IMG/VR virus record: IMGVR_UViG_3300042402_001424
Coordinates: 1 to 55,080 of that record
Source of the DNA: a virus
Reading direction: 5' to 3' (one strand)
Length of the DNA: 55,080 nt
Part shown: in pieces, positions 49,401 through 55,080 of the stretch
Numbering within the stretch: position 1 is the stretch's first letter
Layout: each line of letters begins with the position of its first letter
Translations under genes and position numbers: made by a program
The notes under the pieces: model-generated
The model's database searches: none
Seen by the model: only the letters and a program-made list of their open reading frames with translations
What the model was told of the DNA's origin: nothing

Positions 49401-51642
49401 TAGTAATACCTGAAACGGTACCAGTAAATGTTGGAGAATCTTTTGGTGCCTTAGCTGCAAGGTTAGTTGTTAGTGTTGCAGCAAAGTTTGCGTCATCACC
49501 AAGAGCTGCTGCAAGTTCATCAAGTGTATTGAGTGCTGCTGGTGCTCCAGCAATGACTGCATTTACCTGAGATGTAGCATCTGCGATAGCTTCTGACTTA
49601 GCAGTTGCAATTGCTGAAGCCTGTGCAGTAGATACTGGCTTATTGGCATCTGATGTATTGTCTACATTTGCTAAGCCTACCATTGACTTAGTGATACCAG
49701 CAACGGTACCGCTAAATGTTGGGTTAGTTGTTGGTGCCTTTGTATCAATCTGTGTTTGAATATTAGATGAAAGTCCATCAAGGTATCCAATTTCAGTATC
49801 TGTAATATTTGTAACACGAGCCTGAATTACTGTTGTATCTACAGAAACTGCTCCAGTTGCATCGTTGTATGAAAGACCAGTTCCAACAGCATTTCCTACA
49901 GCATCTTGTGCTCTTTCATCTGTAAAGTACTTGTTGTTTGATCCTTCTGAAAGGTTGTCTGTTGTAGAATCTCCAACTCCATTTTCAGCTGTGATTGTAA
50001 GACCATTCTTATTACCTGTAATAGTAATATTGGTCTTTGTTGCTGATGTTAGAAGGTTTGCTGCAGCAGTGATTGCGTCATCTCTAACAATAGTATCTTT
50101 ATCATCTACATATGTCTTTGTAGCAACTGTTGAATCTATATCAAGCTTTTCTGTATCTGGATTCCAGTCAAGTCCAACTCCACCAAGAAGCGATTGATCA
50201 GCTGTCACATTTCCAACTAATTCGTCAACATATACTGTTGTTGCAAGGGGTGCTACTGCATCTGAAATCTCTGTATCAACATATACTGTTGTTGCAAGAG
50301 GTGCTACTGCAGTTGATATTGCTGATGTAACTGTTGAAATTTCTCCATCAACATAAGATGTTGTTGCAAGAGGAGCAACTGCAGCTGATATTGCTGATGA
50401 AACCCCTGTATCAACATAATTTTTTGTTGCAAGAAGTGAAGTGTCTGCAATTCCATGAATATTGGTAGTATCAGAGCTGTGTGCTGTAAGTGCTGCATCT
50501 GCAGCTGTTTCTGCTGTTTGTCTAGCTGTATTAACAAAAGACTGAGTTGCAAGAAGTGAAGTATCTGCAATTCCATGAACATTTGTTGTGTCTGATGAGT
50601 GAGTTGATAAATTACCACCAACTGTATTTAATACATCTGTAATTTCTGCATCAACATAAGATGTGTCTGCCTTTGTTCCAAGAGCAGTAGTAACAGTTGC
50701 TGCGAATGATGAATCATCATTAATTGCTGCTGCAAGTTCATTAAGAGTATTAAGTGCTCCAGGAGCTGAGTCAATAAGATTTGCTACAGAAGAATCTGTA
50801 TAGCTTGCTGCTGAAGCTACTGCTGCATCACGAGCTGCTGTTGCCTTGCTTGTAGCATCAGCTGCTGCTGCAGATATTGCAGCTGCTTGTGCTGCGTTAG
50901 CCTTTGAAGTAGCATCTGCTGCTGCAGTTGATACTGAGGCTGCGTCGCCTGATACTCTAAGTGCTGCTTCTGCTGCTACTTTAGATGTTGCATCTGCTGC
51001 TGCAGTTGTAATTGCATCTGTTTCTGCCTGGTCTGCGTAAGATGTTAAAGCAAGTGTTCCAGAAGCATCTGGAAGACTTACAGTTCTATCTGCTGTTGGA
51101 TCTACTACTGAAAGAACGGTTTCAAACTCGTTATTTGTTGCGCCTTCAAAAGTGACAACGTGTGCATCTGGAAGGTAGATACCATGAATACGTACAGTTC
51201 CACCAGTAGCAGTAATTTCTCCTCCATTGATTGTTGGAGTTGTAAGAGTCTTATTTGAAAGAGTCTGTGTTCCAGTTGTTGTAACCAATAGACTTGTATC
51301 AGCAATACCGTGAATATCTGTAGTATCTGCTTGGTGGTTTGATAGGTTTGTAGCAATTGTTGTAAAGAATGCGGGATCATCATTAATAGCAGCTGCCAAT
51401 TCATTTAGTGTATTGAGGGCAGCGGGAGCACCATCAATAAGTGCTGTAACCTCTGCAAGAGCGCCTTCTCCATCTATGAAGTAATTAAGATCAACCCAGT
51501 GATTGATACCGTCACCAATTTTAAACTTGTTGGTGTCTATCTCAAAGCCAATTTCACCAGCGTTAAGTACTGGTCCATTACCTGAGTTTGTAGAAATCCA
51601 TTGTGCAGCGGTTCCTTTACGCTGTTGCATTCTTGTTGCCAT
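46408..51642 (-). CDS. Large repeat-rich tail fibre protein
   Basis: The 1,744-residue product has an N-terminal virion-attachment-like domain (about 1-55: K-G-T-A-A-Q-W, A-G-E-I-G-F-E, K-I-G-D-G) like many adhesion proteins. A very long shaft follows, with six copies of G-I-T-K-x-x-V-G-L-x-N-V-D-N-T, three of H-G-I-A-D-T-S-L-L, four of an A-L-N-T-L-N-E-L block, and Ala-rich coiled segments. The C-terminal beta domain (about 1,640-1,744) ends with A-N-T-W-V-L-I-G-D-L and probably forms the receptor-binding tip. It has its own promoter and terminator. ATG follows GGGAG. Confidence 0.85.
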   Translation of the reverse strand: MATRMQQRKGTAAQWISTNSGNGPVLNAGEIGFEIDTNKFKIGDGINHWVDLNYFIDGEGALAEVTALIDGAPAALNTLNELAAAINDDPAFFTTIATNLSNHQADTTDIHGIADTSLLVTTTGTQTLSNKTLTTPTINGGEITATGGTVRIHGIYLPDAHVVTFEGATNNEFETVLSVVDPTADRTVSLPDASGTLALTSYADQAETDAITTAAADATSKVAAEAALRVSGDAASVSTAAADATSKANAAQAAAISAAAADATSKATAARDAAVASAASYTDSSVANLIDSAPGALNTLNELAAAINDDSSFAATVTTALGTKADTSYVDAEITDVLNTVGGNLSTHSSDTTNVHGIADTSLLATQSFVNTARQTAETAADAALTAHSSDTTNIHGIADTSLLATKNYVDTGVSSAISAAVAPLATTSYVDGEISTVTSAISTAVAPLATTVYVDTEISDAVAPLATTVYVDELVGNVTADQSLLGGVGLDWNPDTEKLDIDSTVATKTYVDDKDTIVRDDAITAAANLLTSATKTNITITGNKNGLTITAENGVGDSTTDNLSEGSNNKYFTDERAQDAVGNAVGTGLSYNDATGAVSVDTTVIQARVTNITDTEIGYLDGLSSNIQTQIDTKAPTTNPTFSGTVAGITKSMVGLANVDNTSDANKPVSTAQASAIATAKSEAIADATSQVNAVIAGAPAALNTLDELAAALGDDANFAATLTTNLAAKAPKDSPTFTGTVSGITKSMVGLGNVDNTSDSSKPISSATQTALDAKLASATAASTYAPIASPTFTGTVAGITKAMVGLGNVDNTTDANKPISTATQTALDLKANTADIAELSQDAVNTAIVAGTGLDKVYNDASNTITLDIDSTVATLTGTQTLTNKTLTSPSITTPTGITKSDVGLGNVDNTTDANKPVSSATQTALDLKAPLASPTFTGTVTLPSGTVTSGMILDGTIVAGDLADGAVTSAKILDGTIVNADINASAAIALSKLATDPLARANHTGTQTASTISNFDTQVRTSRLDQMAAPTASVALNSQKITGLAAPTDANDAATKQYVDSAVEGLHVHPSVKAATTANITLATAVENGDVLDGVTLATGDRILVKNQTTKSQNGIYVVAASGAPTRALDFDTAAEVDSGDFVFVDQGTVNANTGYVQINTPAIIGTDDIEFVQFSGAGTYTAGTGLTLTGTVFSINTGTTVDLSTSQTLSNKTFVAPVLGSATATSINGTSIPSNKTLLTTDSGSVTSAMIADGAIVDADVNASAAIAQSKISGLTSDLAAKAPLASPTFTGTVAGITKSMVGLGNVDNTTDAAKPISTATQTALDLKANLASPTLTGTPLSTTAAADTNTTQIATTAYVVGQASSSAPVMDGTAAVGTSLKYARADHVHATDTSRAPIANPTFTGTVAGITKSMVGLANVDNTADSAKPVSTAQQTALDLKANLAGPTFTGTVTLPNGTVTSAMILDGTIVDGDISATAAIAQSKIDGLSTSLGLKANLASPALTGTPTAPTAAAGTNTTQVATTAFVGTAVADLVASAPSALNTLNELATALGNDASFSTTVTNAIAAKSNTASPTFTGTVTIPTLTLTNPLTAANGGTGLSSLGTGVATFLGTPSSANLAAMLTDEIGTGNVVLSEIATNAQTASYTLVLADRGKMVEMNVGSANNLTVPLDSSVNFPVGTQIDILQVGSGQTTVVATGGVTVNGTPGLKIRAQWGGATLIKRAANTWVLIGDLTV
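47350..49720 (-). repeat. Six degenerate G-I-T-K-S-M-V-G-L-x-N-V-D-N-T coding repeats
   Basis: Copies lie near 47,390, 47,730, 48,940, 49,230, 49,400 and 49,690. Each begins with S-P-T-F-T-G-T-V or a variant and ends with A-T-Q-T-A-L-D. Spacing is irregular, so the repeats appear to have moved by recombination within the gene. Confidence 0.8.
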
Positions 51643-51673
51643 TTATTGCTCTCCCTTGGTGGTATGTAATAGT

Positions 51674-51682
51674 ATTATAACA
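51674..51682 (-). promoter_or_regulatory. Extended -10 promoter TGTTATAAT
   Basis: TGTTATAAT lies just past the stop of the gene at 51688-52146 and 32 bases before the ATG of the large fibre, with GGGAGAG near the ATG. It should drive the fibre as a single-gene unit ending at the terminator at 46335-46366. Confidence 0.7.
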
Positions 51683-51687
51683 GATAA

Positions 51688-52146
51688 TTAGTTAAAGTTA
51701 TCTGTTGCCGTTCCTCCATCCCAGGTGTATTCCCAGGATGTTGTGTTATAGGTTCCTGCACTTACTAAAACTCCTGGCTCATCATAAGATCCGCCAGAAA
51801 TAAAAGTACTAACAATTAATCCATTTCCATCAATTGAAGTGTCATGGATGTGATCTTGAAGAACTTCTGCATCTTCAAGAGTTGCAATTGCTAACCATTG
51901 ACCGTCATAATAGACATGAACTCTTTGTGTTACATTGTCAAACCACAAATTACCATTTAAAGGAGATTGTGGAGGAGTATCTGAAACTGGAATAGATGGT
52001 GCTCCAGCTAGGTTATCAACATATTGCTTTGTTACCGCATGGCTTGGGCTTGTTGGTGTTCCTACAGTTACTGTTCCACCAAAGGATCCACCAAGGCCAA
52101 CGATTAGCCCATTTTTGACTTTAAAATCTTTGCTATTCGTTGACAC
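51688..52146 (-). CDS. Short fibre-like virion protein
   Basis: The 152-residue product shares its N-terminus with the upstream fibre: F-K-V-K-N-G-L followed by a Gly-rich segment. A K-Q-Y-V-D-N-L motif and W-F-D-N-V-T-Q-R-V-H-V-Y-Y-D-G-Q-W follow, typical of short fibre or baseplate proteins. The shared N-terminus suggests that both attach to the same partner. The GTG start at 52146 is supported by AGAGGAGAAACCAA. Confidence 0.7.
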   Translation of the reverse strand: MSTNSKDFKVKNGLIVGLGGSFGGTVTVGTPTSPSHAVTKQYVDNLAGAPSIPVSDTPPQSPLNGNLWFDNVTQRVHVYYDGQWLAIATLEDAEVLQDHIHDTSIDGNGLIVSTFISGGSYDEPGVLVSAGTYNTTSWEYTWDGGTATDNFN

Positions 52147-52166
52147 TTGGTTTCTCCTCTGTTAGA

Positions 52167-53843
52167 TTAAGCTACTAGTGTTCCTACAACAGTAACTGTT
52201 GAATCATTGTACTCTGTGTCTACTAACAGCTGTACATTGCTTCCTGATACTGTTGCAGAGATTGCTGATAGTGAACCGTTAGTTCCTACAATGCCGTACT
52301 CTGTGATTGAAATATTGTCTGAAGAATCAAGTGTTAGAAGAACCTTTGAAATTTCAGTGTGTGTTGAGTAAGCAACCTTTACAAGGTATTCTGCTGAACG
52401 ATATTCAGCCTTTGCAAAAGCGTGTGCTATCTGAACTCCTGCTGTTGGTGCTGATAGAGTTGCTGCAACCTGCTTAGCAACTGAGTTTAACTCAACTGCT
52501 GTAAAGTTTGGAACAACTGCTTCAAGAGCATCTACTGCTCTCTGTGCTGTAAAGTACTTGTTTGTTGTACCTTCTACAAGTTGGTCAGTATTAGAATCTG
52601 CTACACCGTTTTCTGCGGTAATAGTAAGTCCTGCACCTGTTCCTGTGATTGTAATGTTTGTAAGTGTTGCACCAGTCAAAAGACTTGCTGCTGAAGACTT
52701 AGCACGAGCATCTGTGAAGTACTGTGCTGTTCCTTCTGCTACATCAGATGTTGTAAGTGCATCTGCATATGCCTTAGCGTCTAGTTCTGCTTGGTCAGCG
52801 TATGCTTGGTAAGCAGTTGTAATTGCAGTTTCTCTACCATCTGTATAAGCATTTGCTGTGGTTACTGCATCTGATTCTGCTGTGTCAGCATATGACTGGT
52901 AAGCAGTTGTAATTGCTGTCTCACGGCCATCTGTATAAGCATTTGCTGTTGTGACTGCATCTGATTCTGCTGCATCAACATATTGCTTTGTTGCTGCACC
53001 AAGGTTTGCTGATGGATCTGCTGAAAGGACAAGAAGTCCAGTCATTGTATCGCCAGACTTTGCTACCTTTTCACCAATTGATGTTCCAATTGTTGAAGCA
53101 AACGAAGCATCATCATTGATTGCTGCTGCAAGTTCGTTAAGTGTATCAAGAAGTGCTGGTGCACCATTTACAAGGTCTGACACCTTTTGATCAGCATAAG
53201 CTTTAGCATCTACTTCAGCCTGATCTGCATAGTTTTGGTAAGCAGTTGTAATTGCACCTTCACGAGTATCTGTGTAAGCCTTTGCATCTGTTTCTGCTTG
53301 ATCTGCATATCCTTGATAGGCAGTTGTAATTGCACCTTCACGGGTGTCTGTGTATGCCTTGGCATCTACTTCTGCTTGATCTGCGTATGCTTCGTATGCA
53401 GTTGTGATTGCTGTTTCTCTGCCATCAGTGTAATCATTTGCTGCTTCTTCAGCTGCTGCTGCTGCACCAATTGTATCCCAAAGACCAGTGTTAGCAGTTA
53501 CTGCACGAGCATCAGTAAAGTACTTGTTTGTACCTTCTGCAAGATCGCCTGTGTCGTGGTTTGAAATGTCTGATACTGTACCAGTTACGTTACCTGTTAC
53601 GTTTCCTGTTACGTTTCCTGTTAGATTTGCTGTGATTGTTCCAGCAGCAAAGTTTCCATTAGCATCACGCTTTACAACCTTGTTTGCTTCGTTAGCAGAT
53701 GTGGCTGTTCCGCCAATAAGACTAACAATGTAGTCTTGGTCTGCTTGCTTCTTTGTAAGAACATCAAATCCGCCAACGGTAGCTGTTGCACCATCAACTA
53801 CAAGACCATTCTTTACTTTAAAGTTTTTATTTACTGTTGCCAT
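52167..53843 (-). CDS. Repeat-rich tail fibre protein with shared C-terminal domain
   Basis: The 558-residue product begins with the F-K-V-K-N-G-L attachment motif. Residues about 130-350 consist of repeats of the form E-x-A-I-T-T-A-Y-x-x-Y-A-D-x-A and D-A-K-A-Y, which form a coiled shaft, with one T-L-N-E-L-A-A-A-I-N-D-D block also found in the large fibre. The C-terminal domain (about 470-558: A-E-Y-L-V-K-V, I-S-I-T-E-Y-G, V-Q-L-L-V-D-T) is related to that of the gene at 53862-54308. ATG is preceded by AAGGAGATAAAAA. Confidence 0.8.
   Translation of the reverse strand: MATVNKNFKVKNGLVVDGATATVGGFDVLTKKQADQDYIVSLIGGTATSANEANKVVKRDANGNFAAGTITANLTGNVTGNVTGNVTGTVSDISNHDTGDLAEGTNKYFTDARAVTANTGLWDTIGAAAAAEEAANDYTDGRETAITTAYEAYADQAEVDAKAYTDTREGAITTAYQGYADQAETDAKAYTDTREGAITTAYQNYADQAEVDAKAYADQKVSDLVNGAPALLDTLNELAAAINDDASFASTIGTSIGEKVAKSGDTMTGLLVLSADPSANLGAATKQYVDAAESDAVTTANAYTDGRETAITTAYQSYADTAESDAVTTANAYTDGRETAITTAYQAYADQAELDAKAYADALTTSDVAEGTAQYFTDARAKSSAASLLTGATLTNITITGTGAGLTITAENGVADSNTDQLVEGTTNKYFTAQRAVDALEAVVPNFTAVELNSVAKQVAATLSAPTAGVQIAHAFAKAEYRSAEYLVKVAYSTHTEISKVLLTLDSSDNISITEYGIVGTNGSLSAISATVSGSNVQLLVDTEYNDSTVTVVGTLVA
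52770..53440 (-). repeat. Y-A-D / A-I-T-T-A-Y coding repeats in the second fibre
   Basis: Five close copies of a unit of roughly 20-26 codons (R-E-x-A-I-T-T-A-Y-x-x-Y-A-D-x-A-E) occur here in two clusters, with near-identical DNA. They encode a helical or coiled fibre shaft and are sites where recombination could change fibre length. Confidence 0.75.
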
Positions 53844-53861
53844 TTTTTATCTCCTTGTTGG

Positions 53862-54308
53862 TTATGCCTTTAAACCCATACGAGCAAATCGTACGGTTAT
53901 AGGCGTAATACCCACTGCTGGCGTTACAGAAAGATTTACTGTATTCGCCACCCTAGAGACGCTAATGGTGCCAATATTCCCATCATTGTCTATTGTTCCA
54001 TATTCGCTGACTGATACATCTGTACCGTCAACCAAAATTGTCATTTCTGTTGCGTAGAACTTATTATCTCCAGCAGTTGTCTTTTTGATGGAGATTATGT
54101 ATTTGACCATGCGCCATGCAGTAGCATCAAAATTATCAATTACCGTTGCTGATTCAATACCGTTAACAGTATTTTCATTATTACCTGCAGAACCTAAGTC
54201 TGTTGATTGAGCAGAGGTAGTGTCAATTAGGTTTTCATAATCTGTCTGTGTAGGACGATCACCTGTTTGAAATGTTGACTTTATTGTGCTTATTGGGAGC
54301 TTAGCCAT
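53862..54308 (-). CDS. Small virion-like protein with the fibre C-terminal domain
   Basis: The 148-residue product has an N-terminal segment with F-Q-T-G-D-R-P-T-Q-T-D-Y-E-N-L-I-D-T and a C-terminal beta domain (about 65-148) like the end of the fibre at 52167-53843: M-V-K-Y-I-I-S-I, V-S-V-S-E-Y-G, V-N-L-S-V-T-P. The promoter box at 54315-54323 ends six bases before the ATG, so the mRNA is predicted to be leaderless. It could be a small spike or a partner of the fibre tip. Confidence 0.7.
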   Translation of the reverse strand: MAKLPISTIKSTFQTGDRPTQTDYENLIDTTSAQSTDLGSAGNNENTVNGIESATVIDNFDATAWRMVKYIISIKKTTAGDNKFYATEMTILVDGTDVSVSEYGTIDNDGNIGTISVSRVANTVNLSVTPAVGITPITVRFARMGLKA

Positions 54309-54314
54309 GTCCTA

Positions 54315-54323
54315 ATTATAGCA
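54315..54323 (-). promoter_or_regulatory. Extended -10 promoter TGCTATAAT, leaderless
   Basis: TGCTATAAT ends exactly six bases before the ATG at 54308 (spacer TAGGAC). The transcription start should coincide with the ATG. Confidence 0.7.
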
Positions 54324-54331
54324 TATTTATA

Positions 54332-54559
54332 TTAAAGTATATAATTACTGTAACCTATGATTTGAAGCGGAATTGGTGGAATAGCATTTGCTCCACCTGC
54401 CTCAATGCGGATTGCTGTTAATCTAATTCTAAAAGGAAGAGTAGAGCTAATAGCTACTTTTTTACTTGGAGCACTAATTATTGATGTCTTAATTGAAAAT
54501 TCTTGTTCAATACGTTTTGTAAATATTGGTCTGTCTTCATAAATCTTAACAGTAGCCAT
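54332..54559 (-). CDS. Hypothetical small protein (75 aa)
   Basis: Not recognised. The 75-residue product is beta-rich (I-R-L-T-A-I-R-I, I-P-L-Q-I-I-G) with no signal or membrane segment. It begins at a TAATG overlap with the preceding Ig-like gene and lies among fibre genes, so it may be a small baseplate or fibre component. Confidence 0.6.
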   Translation of the reverse strand: MATVKIYEDRPIFTKRIEQEFSIKTSIISAPSKKVAISSTLPFRIRLTAIRIEAGGANAIPPIPLQIIGYSNYIL

Positions 54560-54972
54560 TATGCAGTCACATCTTCAAGGACAATAAGTTTGCCTTGAGC
54601 TACCGTCCAAACTATTGCGTCTCCACCTAAAGAAACCTCAATATCAAATATATCATTGGTTTGAAGCACTGAAGTTTGACTTGCTGAGAGAGAAACTGTA
54701 AATTCACCAACTAGATCATCAGCATCTTGTATTGGAGTTAGTGTATGAATAAGTGTTGCTGTGTCAGTAATTTCACCAGGAACCACTGGATTGGTTGTTG
54801 GACGCTTAATCTGCATAGAAATATTCCAGTCAGGAATAACCAAAGGAACTTTAGCGTCATCAGTTAAATAAACCTTAAATGCTGCTGTGTCACCCTTAAC
54901 AAAAGTCCAATTTACGAATGGTGGTCTTTCACCAATATCGTATGTAGATGCTTGTCCTCTAAATGTAGCCAT
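54559..54972 (-). CDS. BppU-like Ig domain baseplate/fibre protein
   Basis: The 137-residue product resembles the N-terminal Ig-like domain of BppU-type baseplate proteins (F-V-K-G-D-T-A-A-F-K-V-Y-L, then M-Q-I-K-R-P, and the C-terminal W-T-V-A-Q-G-K-L-I-V). Start ATG 54972 is chosen because TATAAT at 54979-54984 ends six bases before it. An upstream in-frame ATG at 55002 would lie before the predicted transcription start. The mRNA would be leaderless. It heads the leftward block of adsorption genes. Confidence 0.65.
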   Translation of the reverse strand: MATFRGQASTYDIGERPPFVNWTFVKGDTAAFKVYLTDDAKVPLVIPDWNISMQIKRPTTNPVVPGEITDTATLIHTLTPIQDADDLVGEFTVSLSASQTSVLQTNDIFDIEVSLGGDAIVWTVAQGKLIVLEDVTA

Positions 54973-54978
54973 TTTTAT

Positions 54979-54987
54979 ATTATACCA
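54979..54987 (-). promoter_or_regulatory. Extended -10 promoter TGGTATAAT, leaderless
   Basis: TGGTATAAT is followed by six bases (ATAAAA) and then the ATG of the BppU-like gene, the ideal geometry for leaderless transcription. No -35 box is clear. Confidence 0.7.
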
Positions 54988-55054
54988 CGATGAAAACAAC
55001 AAATAAAATAATTTAAAAAAATATTACAAAAACTTGCCTTTTGGGTCAATTTCA

Positions 55055-55063
55055 TGTTATACT
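55055..55063 (+). promoter_or_regulatory. Plus-strand extended -10 promoter TGTTATACT at the right edge
   Basis: The plus strand reads TGTTATACTTAGATA, 15 bases identical to the reductase promoter on the minus strand. A TTGCCT at 55034-55039 lies 18 bases upstream of TATACT and could be a -35 box. It points out of the window, so a rightward unit should begin here, divergent from the fibre genes. Confidence 0.6.
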
Positions 55064-55080
55064 TAGATAGTGCTACCAAC

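Noticed and set aside
46454-50330. Several plus-strand frames opposite the large fibre gene
   Set aside because: They are shadows of the low-complexity repeats. They lack ribosome binding sites and their products show no recognisable fold.
47350-53440. Regularly repeated DNA resembling a repeat array or CRISPR
   Set aside because: The repeats are in frame, degenerate at third positions and encode fibre motifs. Spacing is irregular and there are no unique spacers.
1-55080. tRNA genes
   Set aside because: No cloverleaf-type segment with a GGTTCGAA-like T-loop and matching acceptor stem was noticed in the few intergenic gaps, all of which are short.

Overview
The window is a stretch of a tailed double-stranded DNA phage with siphovirus-type morphogenesis genes: HK97-like portal, protease and capsid genes, a 1,777-residue tape measure, and a long set of tail-tip and fibre genes. 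Every convincing gene lies on the minus strand, packed with start/stop overlaps. The DNA is AT-rich. The likely host is an actinobacterium with a modest GC content, possibly the freshwater acI/Nanopelagicales group. That is an inference from the leaderless start sites, the adenosylcobalamin-type ribonucleotide reductase, and a secreted protein at 127-1533 that looks like a host surface protein; no host marker proves it.

Layout in the direction of transcription (high to low coordinates). About 55.0-46.4 kb: receptor-binding or adsorption proteins (a BppU-like Ig protein, small proteins, two repeat-rich fibres and a short fibre-like protein). 46.3-44.2 kb: a class II ribonucleotide reductase. 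44.2-39.7 kb: a small protein, portal, protease with a nested scaffold, and major capsid protein. 39.6-36.5 kb: head-tail joining genes. 36.4-34.7 kb: major tail protein and two related tail assembly chaperones. 34.6-16.7 kb: tape measure, distal tail and hub-like proteins, an H-lectin-like protein, and two large Fn3-rich tail proteins. 16.6-6.6 kb: small coiled-coil and zinc proteins, a DNA-binding protein, then the replication set (DnaB-like helicase, primase, ssDNA-binding protein, DNA polymerase III alpha, MazG-like protein, RecA). 6.5-0.1 kb: Cas4/RecB-like nuclease, RuvC-like resolvase, DUF3310 protein, terminase subunits with a 2OG-Fe(II) oxygenase between them, and the secreted surface-like protein.

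Regulation is unusually readable. Fourteen minus-strand sites with an extended -10 box (TGnTATAAT, TGnTATACT or one TGnTAAACT variant), generally without a recognisable -35 box, stand at the heads of transcription units. Five of them sit so close to the start codon that the mRNA should be leaderless or nearly so. Several directly follow a hairpin or terminator, giving compact terminator-promoter junctions. Two similar boxes point the other way: one at the right edge, where a divergent unit probably begins outside the window, and one antisense near 46.4 kb.

The most interesting points are this promoter system, a scaffold protein nested in frame inside the protease gene with its own strong ribosome binding site, a tail-chaperone pair in which gene duplication seems to replace the usual ribosomal frameshift, an oxygenase embedded between the terminase genes, a host-like surface protein, and a long Phe-Pro repeat between Fn3 domains of a tail protein. 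No lysis gene, integrase, tRNA or CRISPR array was recognised. The window may be only part of the genome.
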